The notes under the pieces are model-generated. The model was not told the origin of the DNA, ran no database searches, and was given only the letters and a program-made list of their open reading frames with translations. A stretch of 64,000 nt of DNA, taken from contig JALHNJ010000001.1 of assembly GCA_022843585.1 (NCBI GenBank), forward strand, positions 1,240,001-1,304,000. Direction: 5' to 3'. Within the stretch, counting starts at the first letter, position 1; every line of letters starts with the position of its first letter. This document shows, in pieces, positions 23,280 to 31,148 of this stretch. Origin of the DNA: Chitinophagaceae bacterium. Lineage in GTDB: Bacteria > Bacteroidota > Bacteroidia > Chitinophagales > Chitinophagaceae. The position numbers were made by a program, and so were the translations under genes.

Positions 23280-24659
23280 ATGGCATTAATAAAAAGTATT
23301 TCTGGAATTCGTGGTACAATTGGCGGACAACCGGGAGATAACCTGACTCCGGTAGATGTTGTAAAATTTGCGGCTGCTTTTGGCAGTATTTTGCTCGACA
23401 AAAAGAAGAATGCAACAGTAGTGATAGGCCGTGATGGCCGCATCAGTGGAAGTATGGTGCAAGGTCTTGTTGTAAATACCTTGATTGGATTGGGGATTAA
23501 TGTGATCGACCTTGGCTTATCCACAACTCCTACTGTTGAATTTGCTGTGCAGCAGGAAAAAGCAGATGGCGGTATTATTTTAACAGCCAGTCACAACCCC
23601 AAAGAATGGAATGCATTGAAATTGCTGAACAGCGAAGGTGAATTCATCAGTGCAGAAACAGGAGCCACTGTGCTGGAGTTAGCAGCAAACGAAGATTTTT
23701 GTTTTGCCGCTGTTGATAAGTTAGGAACTGTAACCGTTGACGATAGCTTTATGCAAAAGCATATTGCGGCTATTATAAAATATCCGTTGGTAGATGCAAA
23801 AGCCATCGCCAAACAAAAATTTAAAGTGGTGGTAGATGCAATTAATTCTACTGGTGCAACATTTGTTCCGGCTTTATTGAATGCATTGGGTGTAACGGAT
23901 GTAATTGTATTGAACGGAGAGGTGAATGGAAAATTTGCACATAATCCAGAGCCGCTACCAGAGCATTTATCACAATTAAGCAGCGAAGTAGTTCAACAAA
24001 AAGCTCATTTGGGAATTGCGGTTGATCCGGATGTGGATCGTCTTTGTTTTGTAAACGAAGACGGCAGTTTGTTTGGCGAAGAATATACATTGGTAGCCAT
24101 TGCTGATTATATATTAAGCAAGAAGCCAGGCAATACGGTGAGCAATATGAGCAGCACCAAATCGCTGAAAGAAATTACCCTGAAACATGGCGGTGAATAT
24201 TTTCCTTCTGCAGTAGGAGAGGTGAATGTAGTAAAGAAAATGAAGGAGGTAAATGCGGTTATTGGTGGCGAAGGCAACGGTGGTATAATTGTTCCTGATT
24301 TTCATTATGGCCGTGATGCACTGATCGGTATTGGTTTGTTTTTAAGTCATTTGGCCAACCAAAAAAATGGTATGAAATCATTCCGTAGCAACTATCCTGA
24401 TTATTATATTTCGAAAAATAAAATCGAATTAGAGAAAGGGGTGGATGTAAAAGCCATTTTTGAAAAAATTCAAAAAAAATATGCCAAGAACCCTATCAAT
24501 ACAGAAGATGGGTTGAAGATAGAGTTTGAAAATGATTGGGTTCATCTCCGCACTTCCAACACAGAACCTATCATTCGCATTTATGCAGAAAGTAATTTTG
24601 AAACAACGGCAAATAATATGGCGTTGCAGTTGATGCGGGATATAAAGGAGTTTGGGTAA
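23280..24659 (+). CDS. glmM: Phosphoglucosamine mutase (phosphohexomutase family)
   Basis: A 459-residue alpha-D-phosphohexomutase. It has IRGTIGG near the start, the phosphoserine loop TASHNPKEWNALK with Ser104, the metal loop DPDVDRLCF, the sugar-recognition GGEGNGG and the phosphate-binding RTSNTEPIIRIYAES near the end. In Bacteroidota this length and set of motifs is normally GlmM, which interconverts glucosamine-6-phosphate and glucosamine-1-phosphate for UDP-GlcNAc, peptidoglycan and LPS synthesis. A phosphomannomutase role cannot be excluded by sequence alone. Monocistronic. Confidence 0.88.
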   Translation: MALIKSISGIRGTIGGQPGDNLTPVDVVKFAAAFGSILLDKKKNATVVIGRDGRISGSMVQGLVVNTLIGLGINVIDLGLSTTPTVEFAVQQEKADGGIILTASHNPKEWNALKLLNSEGEFISAETGATVLELAANEDFCFAAVDKLGTVTVDDSFMQKHIAAIIKYPLVDAKAIAKQKFKVVVDAINSTGATFVPALLNALGVTDVIVLNGEVNGKFAHNPEPLPEHLSQLSSEVVQQKAHLGIAVDPDVDRLCFVNEDGSLFGEEYTLVAIADYILSKKPGNTVSNMSSTKSLKEITLKHGGEYFPSAVGEVNVVKKMKEVNAVIGGEGNGGIIVPDFHYGRDALIGIGLFLSHLANQKNGMKSFRSNYPDYYISKNKIELEKGVDVKAIFEKIQKKYAKNPINTEDGLKIEFENDWVHLRTSNTEPIIRIYAESNFETTANNMALQLMRDIKEFG

Positions 24660-24665
24660 ACTGAT

Positions 24666-25124
24666 TTATTTTTTTGCAGTAAACCCAACTGGAATTTTTA
24701 AATCACCTTTGTCGTACATATTAATATAAATATTCAAGGTGTCTTTGTTGCCATCCCAGAAAACTCTGTACCGGTCAAGCAAACCGCCTCCTCCAATAGT
24801 GCCATTAGGGGTTTTGAATGGGCAGCAACTTCCAGCCCTAAAATATTTTATTGTTTCTCCATTTGGGCCAAGCAATGCATTCAAAAATCTTCTTTCGTTC
24901 TGGGGGCTGCGTTCACCCACTTTTACCGGATTTGATTGTTCAAAGCCATAGCTTTTATCATCGCTTTGCTCTGTCAGTAAATAAGTTTCATCATCCAGCA
25001 TTACAACTTTCGTTGTTCTTGTATCACCACTTCCTTTATTAGAAGAAGTTCCTGATGCGGCTTTTTTTGAGTTGGAGCAGCTAACAGTTATCAAAAAGAC
25101 TGAAAGAATCAAAAACTTATTCAT
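24666..25124 (-). CDS. Lipoprotein of unknown function
   Basis: A 152-residue lipoprotein: signal peptide with the lipobox VSCSN (Cys16), then a Lys/Ser/Gly linker to about residue 35 and a compact C-terminal domain with FRAGSCCPFKTPNG and DRYRVFWDG. The GSCCPFKT double-Cys motif is striking and recurs in small Bacteroidota lipoproteins of unknown role. It lies 43 bases downstream of the molybdenum hydroxylase operon on the same strand and might be co-transcribed with it. The convergent glmM gene ends 6 bases away. Confidence 0.75.
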   Translation of the reverse strand: MNKFLILSVFLITVSCSNSKKAASGTSSNKGSGDTRTTKVVMLDDETYLLTEQSDDKSYGFEQSNPVKVGERSPQNERRFLNALLGPNGETIKYFRAGSCCPFKTPNGTIGGGGLLDRYRVFWDGNKDTLNIYINMYDKGDLKIPVGFTAKK

Positions 25125-25167
25125 GTTATAAAGTTTGAGTAATTTATTAGAGTAAGATAAATAAATT

Positions 25168-27387
25168 TTACAGCAACTTATCTGGTGTCACCGGTAAATC
25201 TCTCACTCTTTTTCCTGTTGCATTATACACCGCATTTAAAATAGCAGGTGCCACACCCACCAATGCAATTTCTCCAATGCCTTTTGCACCGGTAGGACTT
25301 ATGATATAATCCGGTTGATTGGGAAATACAATATCCATGGGTGGCACATCTGCATGTACAGGTACATGATAGTCTACAAAATTGCTGTTGATATAACGGC
25401 CGTATCGATGGTCAATTATTGTTTCTTCTGTCATGGCCATACCAATACCACCAACCGCACCACCTACCATCTGGCTGCGGGCTGTTTTTTCACTGATGAT
25501 CTTACCGGCATCGGCGGCAGATACCATGTGCTTTAATTTTATTACACCCGTTACAGGATGCACATGCAGTTTTACAAAATGTACCGAAAAAGAATTAGTG
25601 GCATATTTATCCCGCTGTGCAAAACCACTGGAACTTTTTGATACCTGCAATTCAGGTTTACCTGCTTCTTTCAACAAATCAATAAAATGGATAGAAGCTG
25701 AATTGTTGGCAGCTACTAATTTTCCATTTTCATATTTTATATCATCCGGTTTAAAATTTTTAAATGCTGCAACAGTTTCTATCGCCATCTCTTTCAGGCT
25801 TAGTTTAATGGCATCACATACTGCTATTACAGCAGAACCAACAGCAGTAGCCGAACCTGAACCACCTTGCGTAGGTCCTGTTGGAAAGTCCGTATCGCCT
25901 AATTCAAATCTTACTTTATTTTCTTCTAATCCCATTTGTTCACTGCCTATTTTTACCATGGCAGTGGAAGTACCCGGTCCCATATCGCTTACCGCACTTT
26001 GTAATAGCAGGCTGCCATCATTTTTTAAAATTCCTTTGGCAGTGGCTGCACTTCTACCAGCACCAAATACGCCTACAGCCATTCCATAACCCACTAACAT
26101 TCCATCTTCTTTCAATGTGCCAGGAGTAGTAGGTCTTTTGTGCCAGCCAATTTTTTCTTTGCCTAATGCATAGCACTCTTTCAAAAATTTTGTCGTCCAT
26201 GGTAATTTACTTTGCGGATGTACTTCTGCATTGTTGATCAATCGCAGTTCAATCGGGTCGATATTTAATTTATAACTCAATTCGTCCAATGCACTTTCCA
26301 ACGCAAAACAACCGGAAGCCGGGCCGGGCCCCCGCATCCAGGTGGGAGTGTTTACATCCAATGGTAGAATTTTGTAAGTAGTAAACACATTTGGACAATC
26401 ATATAAATATTGTGATACACTCGAAATACCTTCCGTAAAATCTTCGTACGCTGATGTATTGCTGACCGCATGATGTGCAATGCCATTCAACTTACCATCT
26501 TTGCTTGCACCGATCCCAATTTTTTGCCAGCATTGCGGACGATAGCCTACCATCGTAAACATTTGCTCCCTGTTCAGGGTGACTTTTACAGGACGGTTCA
26601 ATTTTTTTGCAGCGATCACAGCAGCATGCACATGCGGCCAGCTACGCAAACCACTGCCAAATGCACCACCAACATATTCAGTTATCACCTGTACGTTTTT
26701 TTCATCAATGGCAAATAACCGGGATAGTTCACCCTGTACATTTTTGGGTCCCTGCGATTTATCATACACCGTTAGTTTGCCTCCTTCCCACACAGCAATG
26801 GTGGCATGCATTTCCATCGGGTTATGTGTTTCGATGGGCATTGTATATTCTTCTTCCAGTTTTACTTCCGCAGTTGCCCAGGCATCTTTTTGGTTGCGTA
26901 CATAATCAGGACGGGGCTTCAATAACTTATCATTGAATTTGTTTTTTTCAAAATCTGTTTCTGCATTTTCTTTTATGTATTCCACTTTTACTAATGAAGC
27001 AGCATACACCGCTCTTTCGTAGGTATCTGCTACTACTAACGCAATCGGCTGGCCGTTGCTCACCACCATATTATTGTAAAAAACTTTTAGTCCAGTAAAA
27101 CTTCTCGCATTAGGATTGGTAGTTCTGTCAACGGGTTTAAATCCCGGCACATCGGGGCAATTAAGATGATAAATAATATCTATTACACCGGGAGCATTTT
27201 TCGCTTCGTAAATATTCAGGTGTCTAATTGCACCTTTGGCAATGGTGCTGCAAACAAATACAGCATGTGTAAGTCCGGCAGGTTTAAACTCTGCCGAAAA
27301 TGTGGCTTTACCGGTAACTTTTGCAAGACCGTCCACCCGGTCATCATCTGCAAAAAATGTTTCGCTAAGTAGAGAATGATTATCCAT
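25168..27387 (-). CDS. Molybdenum hydroxylase, large molybdopterin-binding subunit (PaoC/YagR type)
   Basis: This 739-residue subunit carries the molybdenum cofactor of a xanthine-oxidase-family enzyme. The N-terminal domain starts at KVTGKATFSAEF. Cofactor-binding signatures include YVGGAFGSGLRSWPH, the active-site stretch MRGPGPASG and, near the C-terminus, GAKGIGEIALVG with the catalytic Glu. There is no signal peptide; in PaoABC-type enzymes this subunit is carried out by the Tat signal on the small Fe-S subunit. Substrates of this branch are aldehydes or N-heterocycles; which one is not readable. It is third in the operon, separated from the FAD subunit by 210 bases, which is unusual. 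Confidence 0.93.
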   Translation of the reverse strand: MDNHSLLSETFFADDDRVDGLAKVTGKATFSAEFKPAGLTHAVFVCSTIAKGAIRHLNIYEAKNAPGVIDIIYHLNCPDVPGFKPVDRTTNPNARSFTGLKVFYNNMVVSNGQPIALVVADTYERAVYAASLVKVEYIKENAETDFEKNKFNDKLLKPRPDYVRNQKDAWATAEVKLEEEYTMPIETHNPMEMHATIAVWEGGKLTVYDKSQGPKNVQGELSRLFAIDEKNVQVITEYVGGAFGSGLRSWPHVHAAVIAAKKLNRPVKVTLNREQMFTMVGYRPQCWQKIGIGASKDGKLNGIAHHAVSNTSAYEDFTEGISSVSQYLYDCPNVFTTYKILPLDVNTPTWMRGPGPASGCFALESALDELSYKLNIDPIELRLINNAEVHPQSKLPWTTKFLKECYALGKEKIGWHKRPTTPGTLKEDGMLVGYGMAVGVFGAGRSAATAKGILKNDGSLLLQSAVSDMGPGTSTAMVKIGSEQMGLEENKVRFELGDTDFPTGPTQGGSGSATAVGSAVIAVCDAIKLSLKEMAIETVAAFKNFKPDDIKYENGKLVAANNSASIHFIDLLKEAGKPELQVSKSSSGFAQRDKYATNSFSVHFVKLHVHPVTGVIKLKHMVSAADAGKIISEKTARSQMVGGAVGGIGMAMTEETIIDHRYGRYINSNFVDYHVPVHADVPPMDIVFPNQPDYIISPTGAKGIGEIALVGVAPAILNAVYNATGKRVRDLPVTPDKLL

Positions 27388-27597
27388 GATTTAATAAATT
27401 ATTTTTTGTTTGTCATCGTTCGGTTCATTGGGCATCGTCCCTTGCGTCGCACACTTCAGCGATATTAACACAGATGAGCATGTCGCAATATTCTACATCT
27501 TTTCGAAAAAATTCTTTACCGAATCCAACTCTATGTTTCTATAATGTTTTAACAAATAGGCAGCCTCTAAGAACCCTCGTTTGGAGGGCAGGGAGGT
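27388..27597. other. Gap within the molybdenum hydroxylase operon
   Basis: A 210-base gap between genes that are normally adjacent. It contains CCTCTAAGAACCCTCGTTTG followed by GAGGGCAGGGAGG near the FAD-gene stop, a weak hairpin of the CCTC/GAGG type seen also near the M1 genes, and no coding frame I trust. It may hold a dispersed-repeat insertion. Confidence 0.4.
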
Positions 27598-28572
27598 CTA
27601 CACTGTGGCTTTTGTCAACGCCTCTACAATTGCCGACTTTCCCAACTTTATCTTGTATGCATTATGCTGATACGTTTTGGCACCAGTCAAAGCAATTTCA
27701 GCAGCTTCTTTAAAAACATTCGCTGTAATGCTTTTGCCAATTAAATATTTTTCCACTTCTGTTAATCGCCAGGGCTTATGTGCCACACCACCCATGGCTA
27801 TACTGGCTGATTTAATAATGCCATCCTTTACTTCCAAAGCTACCGCCACTGATACCAATGCAAATGCATACGATAAACGGTCACGGACTTTTAAATAATA
27901 ATTTTTATTAAAACGATTAGCAGGGATATGAACGGAGGTGATCAATTCACCCGCAGCTAAATTATTATCTAACTCTGGCGTATCTCCCGGCAAGCGATGA
28001 AAATCAGCGAACGGAATTTTCTTTTCTCCTTTTGTTGTATTGACTATTACTGTTGCATTCAATGCAGCTAATGCTACACACATATCACTCGGATGAACTG
28101 CAATGCATTTATCGCTGGCGCCAAAAATGGCATGCATACGATTATAACCTTCCATAGCACCGCATCCGCTTTGTGGCTGGCGTTTATTGCAAGGCATTGT
28201 TATATCGTAGAAGTAAGGGCATCTTGTACGTTGCATAATATTACCACCAACTGTTGCCATATTTCGCAATTGTGCAGAAGCTCCTGCATTCAATGCCATT
28301 GAAAGCAATGGATGTTTTTCTATAACCAGTTTGTTTTCTGCTGCCACACTATTCGGAACTAGTGCACCAATGCTTACTCCTTTTGCATCAGTAGTAATTT
28401 CTTTTAAAGGCAACGCATTTATATCAATGAGTCGTTGCGGAGCGGTTACACCTTTTTTCATCAGGTCAACCAGGTTGGTACCACCTGCAATAAATTGTGC
28501 TGCTTTATTTTTTGTCTTGGCATCAACCGCCGCTTTGGCAGAAGAGGTTCGTATGTATTCAAAATTTATCAT
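27598..28572 (-). CDS. Molybdenum hydroxylase, FAD-binding subunit (PaoB/YagS type)
   Basis: A 324-residue FAD subunit of the xanthine dehydrogenase family. FAD-binding blocks are AAQFIAGGTNLVDLMK (about 25-40) and NMATVGGNIMQRTRCPYF (about 103-120). After this comes a Cys-containing insert (RCPYF, MPCNK, SGCGA) of the kind that holds the extra [4Fe-4S] cluster in PaoB/YagS, which ordinary xanthine dehydrogenase medium subunits lack. Its ATG overlaps the stop of the Fe-S subunit by four bases, a sign of translational coupling. It passes electrons between the molybdenum site and the external acceptor. Confidence 0.92.
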   Translation of the reverse strand: MINFEYIRTSSAKAAVDAKTKNKAAQFIAGGTNLVDLMKKGVTAPQRLIDINALPLKEITTDAKGVSIGALVPNSVAAENKLVIEKHPLLSMALNAGASAQLRNMATVGGNIMQRTRCPYFYDITMPCNKRQPQSGCGAMEGYNRMHAIFGASDKCIAVHPSDMCVALAALNATVIVNTTKGEKKIPFADFHRLPGDTPELDNNLAAGELITSVHIPANRFNKNYYLKVRDRLSYAFALVSVAVALEVKDGIIKSASIAMGGVAHKPWRLTEVEKYLIGKSITANVFKEAAEIALTGAKTYQHNAYKIKLGKSAIVEALTKATV

Positions 28573-29174
28573 ACTGTTTTCCCTCCTTTTTTTACTTCCA
28601 TTATTGCATCAACAATATTGGGATAAGCACCGCAGCGGCAAATATTACCACTCATATATTCCCGCACATCTTCAGCAGTGTTAGCATGACCTTCTCGTAT
28701 ACAGCCAATGGCTGACATGATTTGTCCGGGTGTACAATAACCACATTGAAAGCCATCATGTTTCATAAAGGCTTCTTGCATGGGATGCAATTCTTCTCCC
28801 TTGGCTAATCCTTCAATCGTAGTTACTTTTTTACCATGACTTATTACTGCCAGTGATAAACAGGAGTTGATGCGTTTGCCATCCACATGCACCGTGCAAC
28901 ATCCGCATTGTCCGTGGTCACAACCTTTTTTAGTACCGGTTAATCCCAACTGCTCCCGCAGCAGATCAAGTAATGTAACCCGTGGCTCAACGGATAGCTT
29001 ATATGCCTGCCCGTTTATTTCCAGTTCCAGCGGAACTTTTTCAAAGTAGGCAGCAATCTTTTCATCGTTTTCGCCTGCTTTAATTAAAGCCGGAGAAGCA
29101 ATTGTCAATGCAGCTAATGCCGTTGATTTTTTTAGAAAATCTCTGCGGCCTTCGTTTTTGTTTGGTGCATCCAT
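28569..29174 (-). CDS. Molybdenum hydroxylase, [2Fe-2S] subunit with Tat signal (PaoA/YagT type)
   Basis: A 201-residue subunit. The twin-arginine signal GRRDFLKKSTALAAL (Arg10-Arg11) directs the folded complex to the periplasm. The plant-ferredoxin-like cluster uses Cys85, Cys90, Cys93 and Cys105 (CDHGQCGCC...SC). The second cluster uses Cys144 and Cys147 (CGYC) with Cys179 and Cys181 (CRC), as in all small subunits of the family. First gene of the operon, divergent from the cysteine desulfurase gene with 177 bases between them. The pairing with an Fe-S-supplying desulfurase next door may be chance. Confidence 0.93.
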   Translation of the reverse strand: MDAPNKNEGRRDFLKKSTALAALTIASPALIKAGENDEKIAAYFEKVPLELEINGQAYKLSVEPRVTLLDLLREQLGLTGTKKGCDHGQCGCCTVHVDGKRINSCLSLAVISHGKKVTTIEGLAKGEELHPMQEAFMKHDGFQCGYCTPGQIMSAIGCIREGHANTAEDVREYMSGNICRCGAYPNIVDAIMEVKKGGKTV

Positions 29175-29292
29175 AAAATAATAATATGTAAACTAAATTT
29201 AAACCTTCGGCCACTCTTAAAAAAATGAATATTGCATTATAGCTTCGGTAATTTCAATTCAGCCACCGTTTGCGTTGATTTTCGTGTAAACA

Positions 29293-29322
29293 TTTGGCGC
29301 AAAAGCCGTTTACTTATCTTTG
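29293..29322 (+). promoter_or_regulatory. Putative promoter of the cysteine desulfurase gene
   Basis: TTTG (29293-29296), an 18-base spacer and TATCTTTG (29315-29322) match the Bacteroidota promoter pattern fully. The ATG is 29 bases after the -7 box, leaving a leader of about 23 bases. Confidence 0.6.
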
Positions 29323-29351
29323 CGGACACTTAATAACCAAGCTCATCGGGA

Positions 29352-30482
29352 ATGGAAAGAATATACTTTGATAATGCCGCCACTACCGCACTAGATTCAG
29401 CAGTATTGGAAGCTATGCTGCCATACATGACCACCAATTTTGGCAATCCATCCTCTATTTATTCTTATGGAAGAGAATCGAGAATGGCCATAGAAAGCTC
29501 ACGGAAATCCGTTGCTAAATTATTGAATGCCCATCCCGGTGAAATTTTCTTTACCAGCGGCGGTACGGAAAGCAACAACACAGCTATTCTTTCTGCCATC
29601 AGGGATTTAGGTTGTAAGCATATCATTACTTCGCCAATCGAACATCATGCAGTGTTGCATACCGTAGAACATTACGATTGTGGCGATGAAGTAACAAGCA
29701 GTCATGTAAAATTATTTCCAACAGGGCATGTAGATTTAGAAGACCTGGAAGAACAATTAGCAGCGAAAGGAGAAACCCGTTGTCTTGTAACATTAATGCA
29801 TGCTAATAATGAGATCGGTAATATACTTGATATCGATGCAGTTGGAAATCTTTGCAAAAAATACAATGCTATTTTTCATTCGGATTGTGTGCAAACTGTT
29901 GGTCACTATCATTTGGATCTAAGAAAAACACCAGTGCATTTTATTTCTGGTGCCGGGCATAAATTTCATGGCCCTAAAGGCATTGGTATTTTGTATATCA
30001 ATGATAATATCAAAATAAAACCTTTCATCTACGGCGGCGGACAAGAAAGAAATATGCGGGCCGGTACTGAGAATCTCTATGGTATTGTTGGTTTTGCAAA
30101 AGCGTTGGAATTGGCGATGGCTAATCATGATGCAGATAGTCAATATATTCAATCACTGAAAACATATATGAAGGAGCAATTGACCAAACATATCAAAGGG
30201 GTTCATTTCAATGGTGACCAGGATGGAAAATGCTTATACACCGTATTGAGTGCTGCATTTCCCAAAACCGAAAAATCAGAAATGATCCTTTTCAATTTGG
30301 ACATGAGTGGTATTTGCGTATCTGGCGGAAGTGCCTGCAGTAGTGGTGCAGATGTTGGCTCACATGTTATCCGTGCCATTAACAACAACCCCAATCTAGT
30401 TACGGTTCGGTTTTCTTTCAGCAAATACAATACAAAGGAAGAAATAGATGTGGTGGTAACGAAGTTGAAGGAGTTGGTGTAG
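29352..30482 (+). CDS. Cysteine desulfurase (IscS/NifS family)
   Basis: A 376-residue PLP enzyme that takes sulfur from cysteine for Fe-S cluster or thiol-cofactor assembly. It starts RIYFDNAATT as the family does. His98-His99 lie in SPIEHHAVL, the PLP lysine is Lys204 in SGAGHKFHGPKG, and the persulfide-carrying Cys329 sits in SGGSACSSG. The length and the short active loop fit the NifS/IscS (group I) branch; no iscU, iscA or suf gene is nearby, so it might be a tRNA-thiolation or general desulfurase. Possesses a good promoter directly upstream. Confidence 0.93.
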   Translation: MERIYFDNAATTALDSAVLEAMLPYMTTNFGNPSSIYSYGRESRMAIESSRKSVAKLLNAHPGEIFFTSGGTESNNTAILSAIRDLGCKHIITSPIEHHAVLHTVEHYDCGDEVTSSHVKLFPTGHVDLEDLEEQLAAKGETRCLVTLMHANNEIGNILDIDAVGNLCKKYNAIFHSDCVQTVGHYHLDLRKTPVHFISGAGHKFHGPKGIGILYINDNIKIKPFIYGGGQERNMRAGTENLYGIVGFAKALELAMANHDADSQYIQSLKTYMKEQLTKHIKGVHFNGDQDGKCLYTVLSAAFPKTEKSEMILFNLDMSGICVSGGSACSSGADVGSHVIRAINNNPNLVTVRFSFSKYNTKEEIDVVVTKLKELV

Positions 30483-30714
30483 AAGCCTCCTTGCTCCCGA
30501 CATTACTACGGGGACAGGCTCTCCGAAGTAGGTTGCTTGTACTTTGGATATTTGAATTTTTCTTATTGAATTCGATAACAGGGCATTTCAATTTTATATT
30601 TTCATCCCGGATCAAAATTAGTAACACTTCAAACAGATTCGGGGCTATCTGTAATTTGTATTTCAATTTCCTCTTTCCAGTCTTCCCGCCAATTTACCTT
30701 TTAACAAAATAAAA

Positions 30715-30745
30715 TTTGCCTAATTACGAAAGATTCGTAGGTTTA
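30715..30745 (+). promoter_or_regulatory. Putative blaI-M56 promoter
   Basis: TTTG (30715-30718), a 19-base spacer and TAGGTTTA (30738-30745, one mismatch to TAnnTTTG) form a promoter that is interleaved with the two operator palindromes, so a bound repressor would block it. Confidence 0.5.
30725..30739. promoter_or_regulatory. BlaI-type operator 1
   Basis: TACGA-AAGAT-TCGTA is a perfect 5-bp inverted repeat with a 5-base spacer, in the spacer of the putative promoter. BlaI/MecI repressors bind short TACA/TGTA-like palindromes upstream of their own genes; this is the equivalent here. Confidence 0.7.
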
Positions 30746-30758
30746 CGAAAATATCGTA
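30744..30758. promoter_or_regulatory. BlaI-type operator 2
   Basis: TACGA-AAATA-TCGTA repeats operator 1 with a centre-to-centre distance of 19 bases, nearly two helical turns. It ends 3 bases before the blaI start codon and covers the likely transcription start. Confidence 0.7.
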
Positions 30759-30761
30759 GTA

Positions 30762-31124
30762 ATGGAAAAATTAACCCACGTAGAAGAAGAAACCATGCAA
30801 GCTGTATGGCGCACCGGCGAAGGCAATGTAAAAGCTTTTATGGAACAACTCGATGAAGAAATTCCTTACACCACCGTGGCGAGTATTATAAAAAACTTAG
30901 AGAAGAAAGGGTACCTCAGCAGTCGTCTGGTTGGTAATGCGTATTTATATAAACCCGCAGTTAGTGAAGATGAGTACAAGAAAAAATTCATGAACGGCGT
31001 AGTGAAAGAGTATTTCGACAACTCCTATAAAGAGTTGGTGAATTTTTTTGTGGAACAAAAAAAGCTCTCCGCAAAAGAATTAAAGGAGATACTTAATATG
31101 ATTGAAAAAGGCGGAAGTAAATAG
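30762..31124 (+). CDS. BlaI/MecI/CopY family repressor
   Basis: A 120-residue winged-helix repressor. The N-terminal 75 residues carry the family helix-turn-helix (EEETMQAVWR, then PYTTVASIIKNLEKKGYLS, the recognition helix and wing). The C-terminal half is a helical dimer region with the usual F(V/F)EQKKLS and EL..IL pattern. In beta-lactamase systems the partner M56 sensor inactivates the repressor by cleavage. Here the downstream gene is an M56 protein 24 bases away, and no beta-lactamase gene is adjacent. Two operators overlap the promoter, so autorepression is likely. Confidence 0.93.
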   Translation: MEKLTHVEEETMQAVWRTGEGNVKAFMEQLDEEIPYTTVASIIKNLEKKGYLSSRLVGNAYLYKPAVSEDEYKKKFMNGVVKEYFDNSYKELVNFFVEQKKLSAKELKEILNMIEKGGSK

Positions 31125-31148
31125 ATTTCTAATAGTTCAACTTATTTT

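Noticed and set aside
30418-30666. 82-residue minus-strand frame between the cysteine desulfurase and blaI
   Set aside because: It overlaps the desulfurase 3' end in antisense, has no motif, and its middle is a palindromic-looking GGGACAGGC region.
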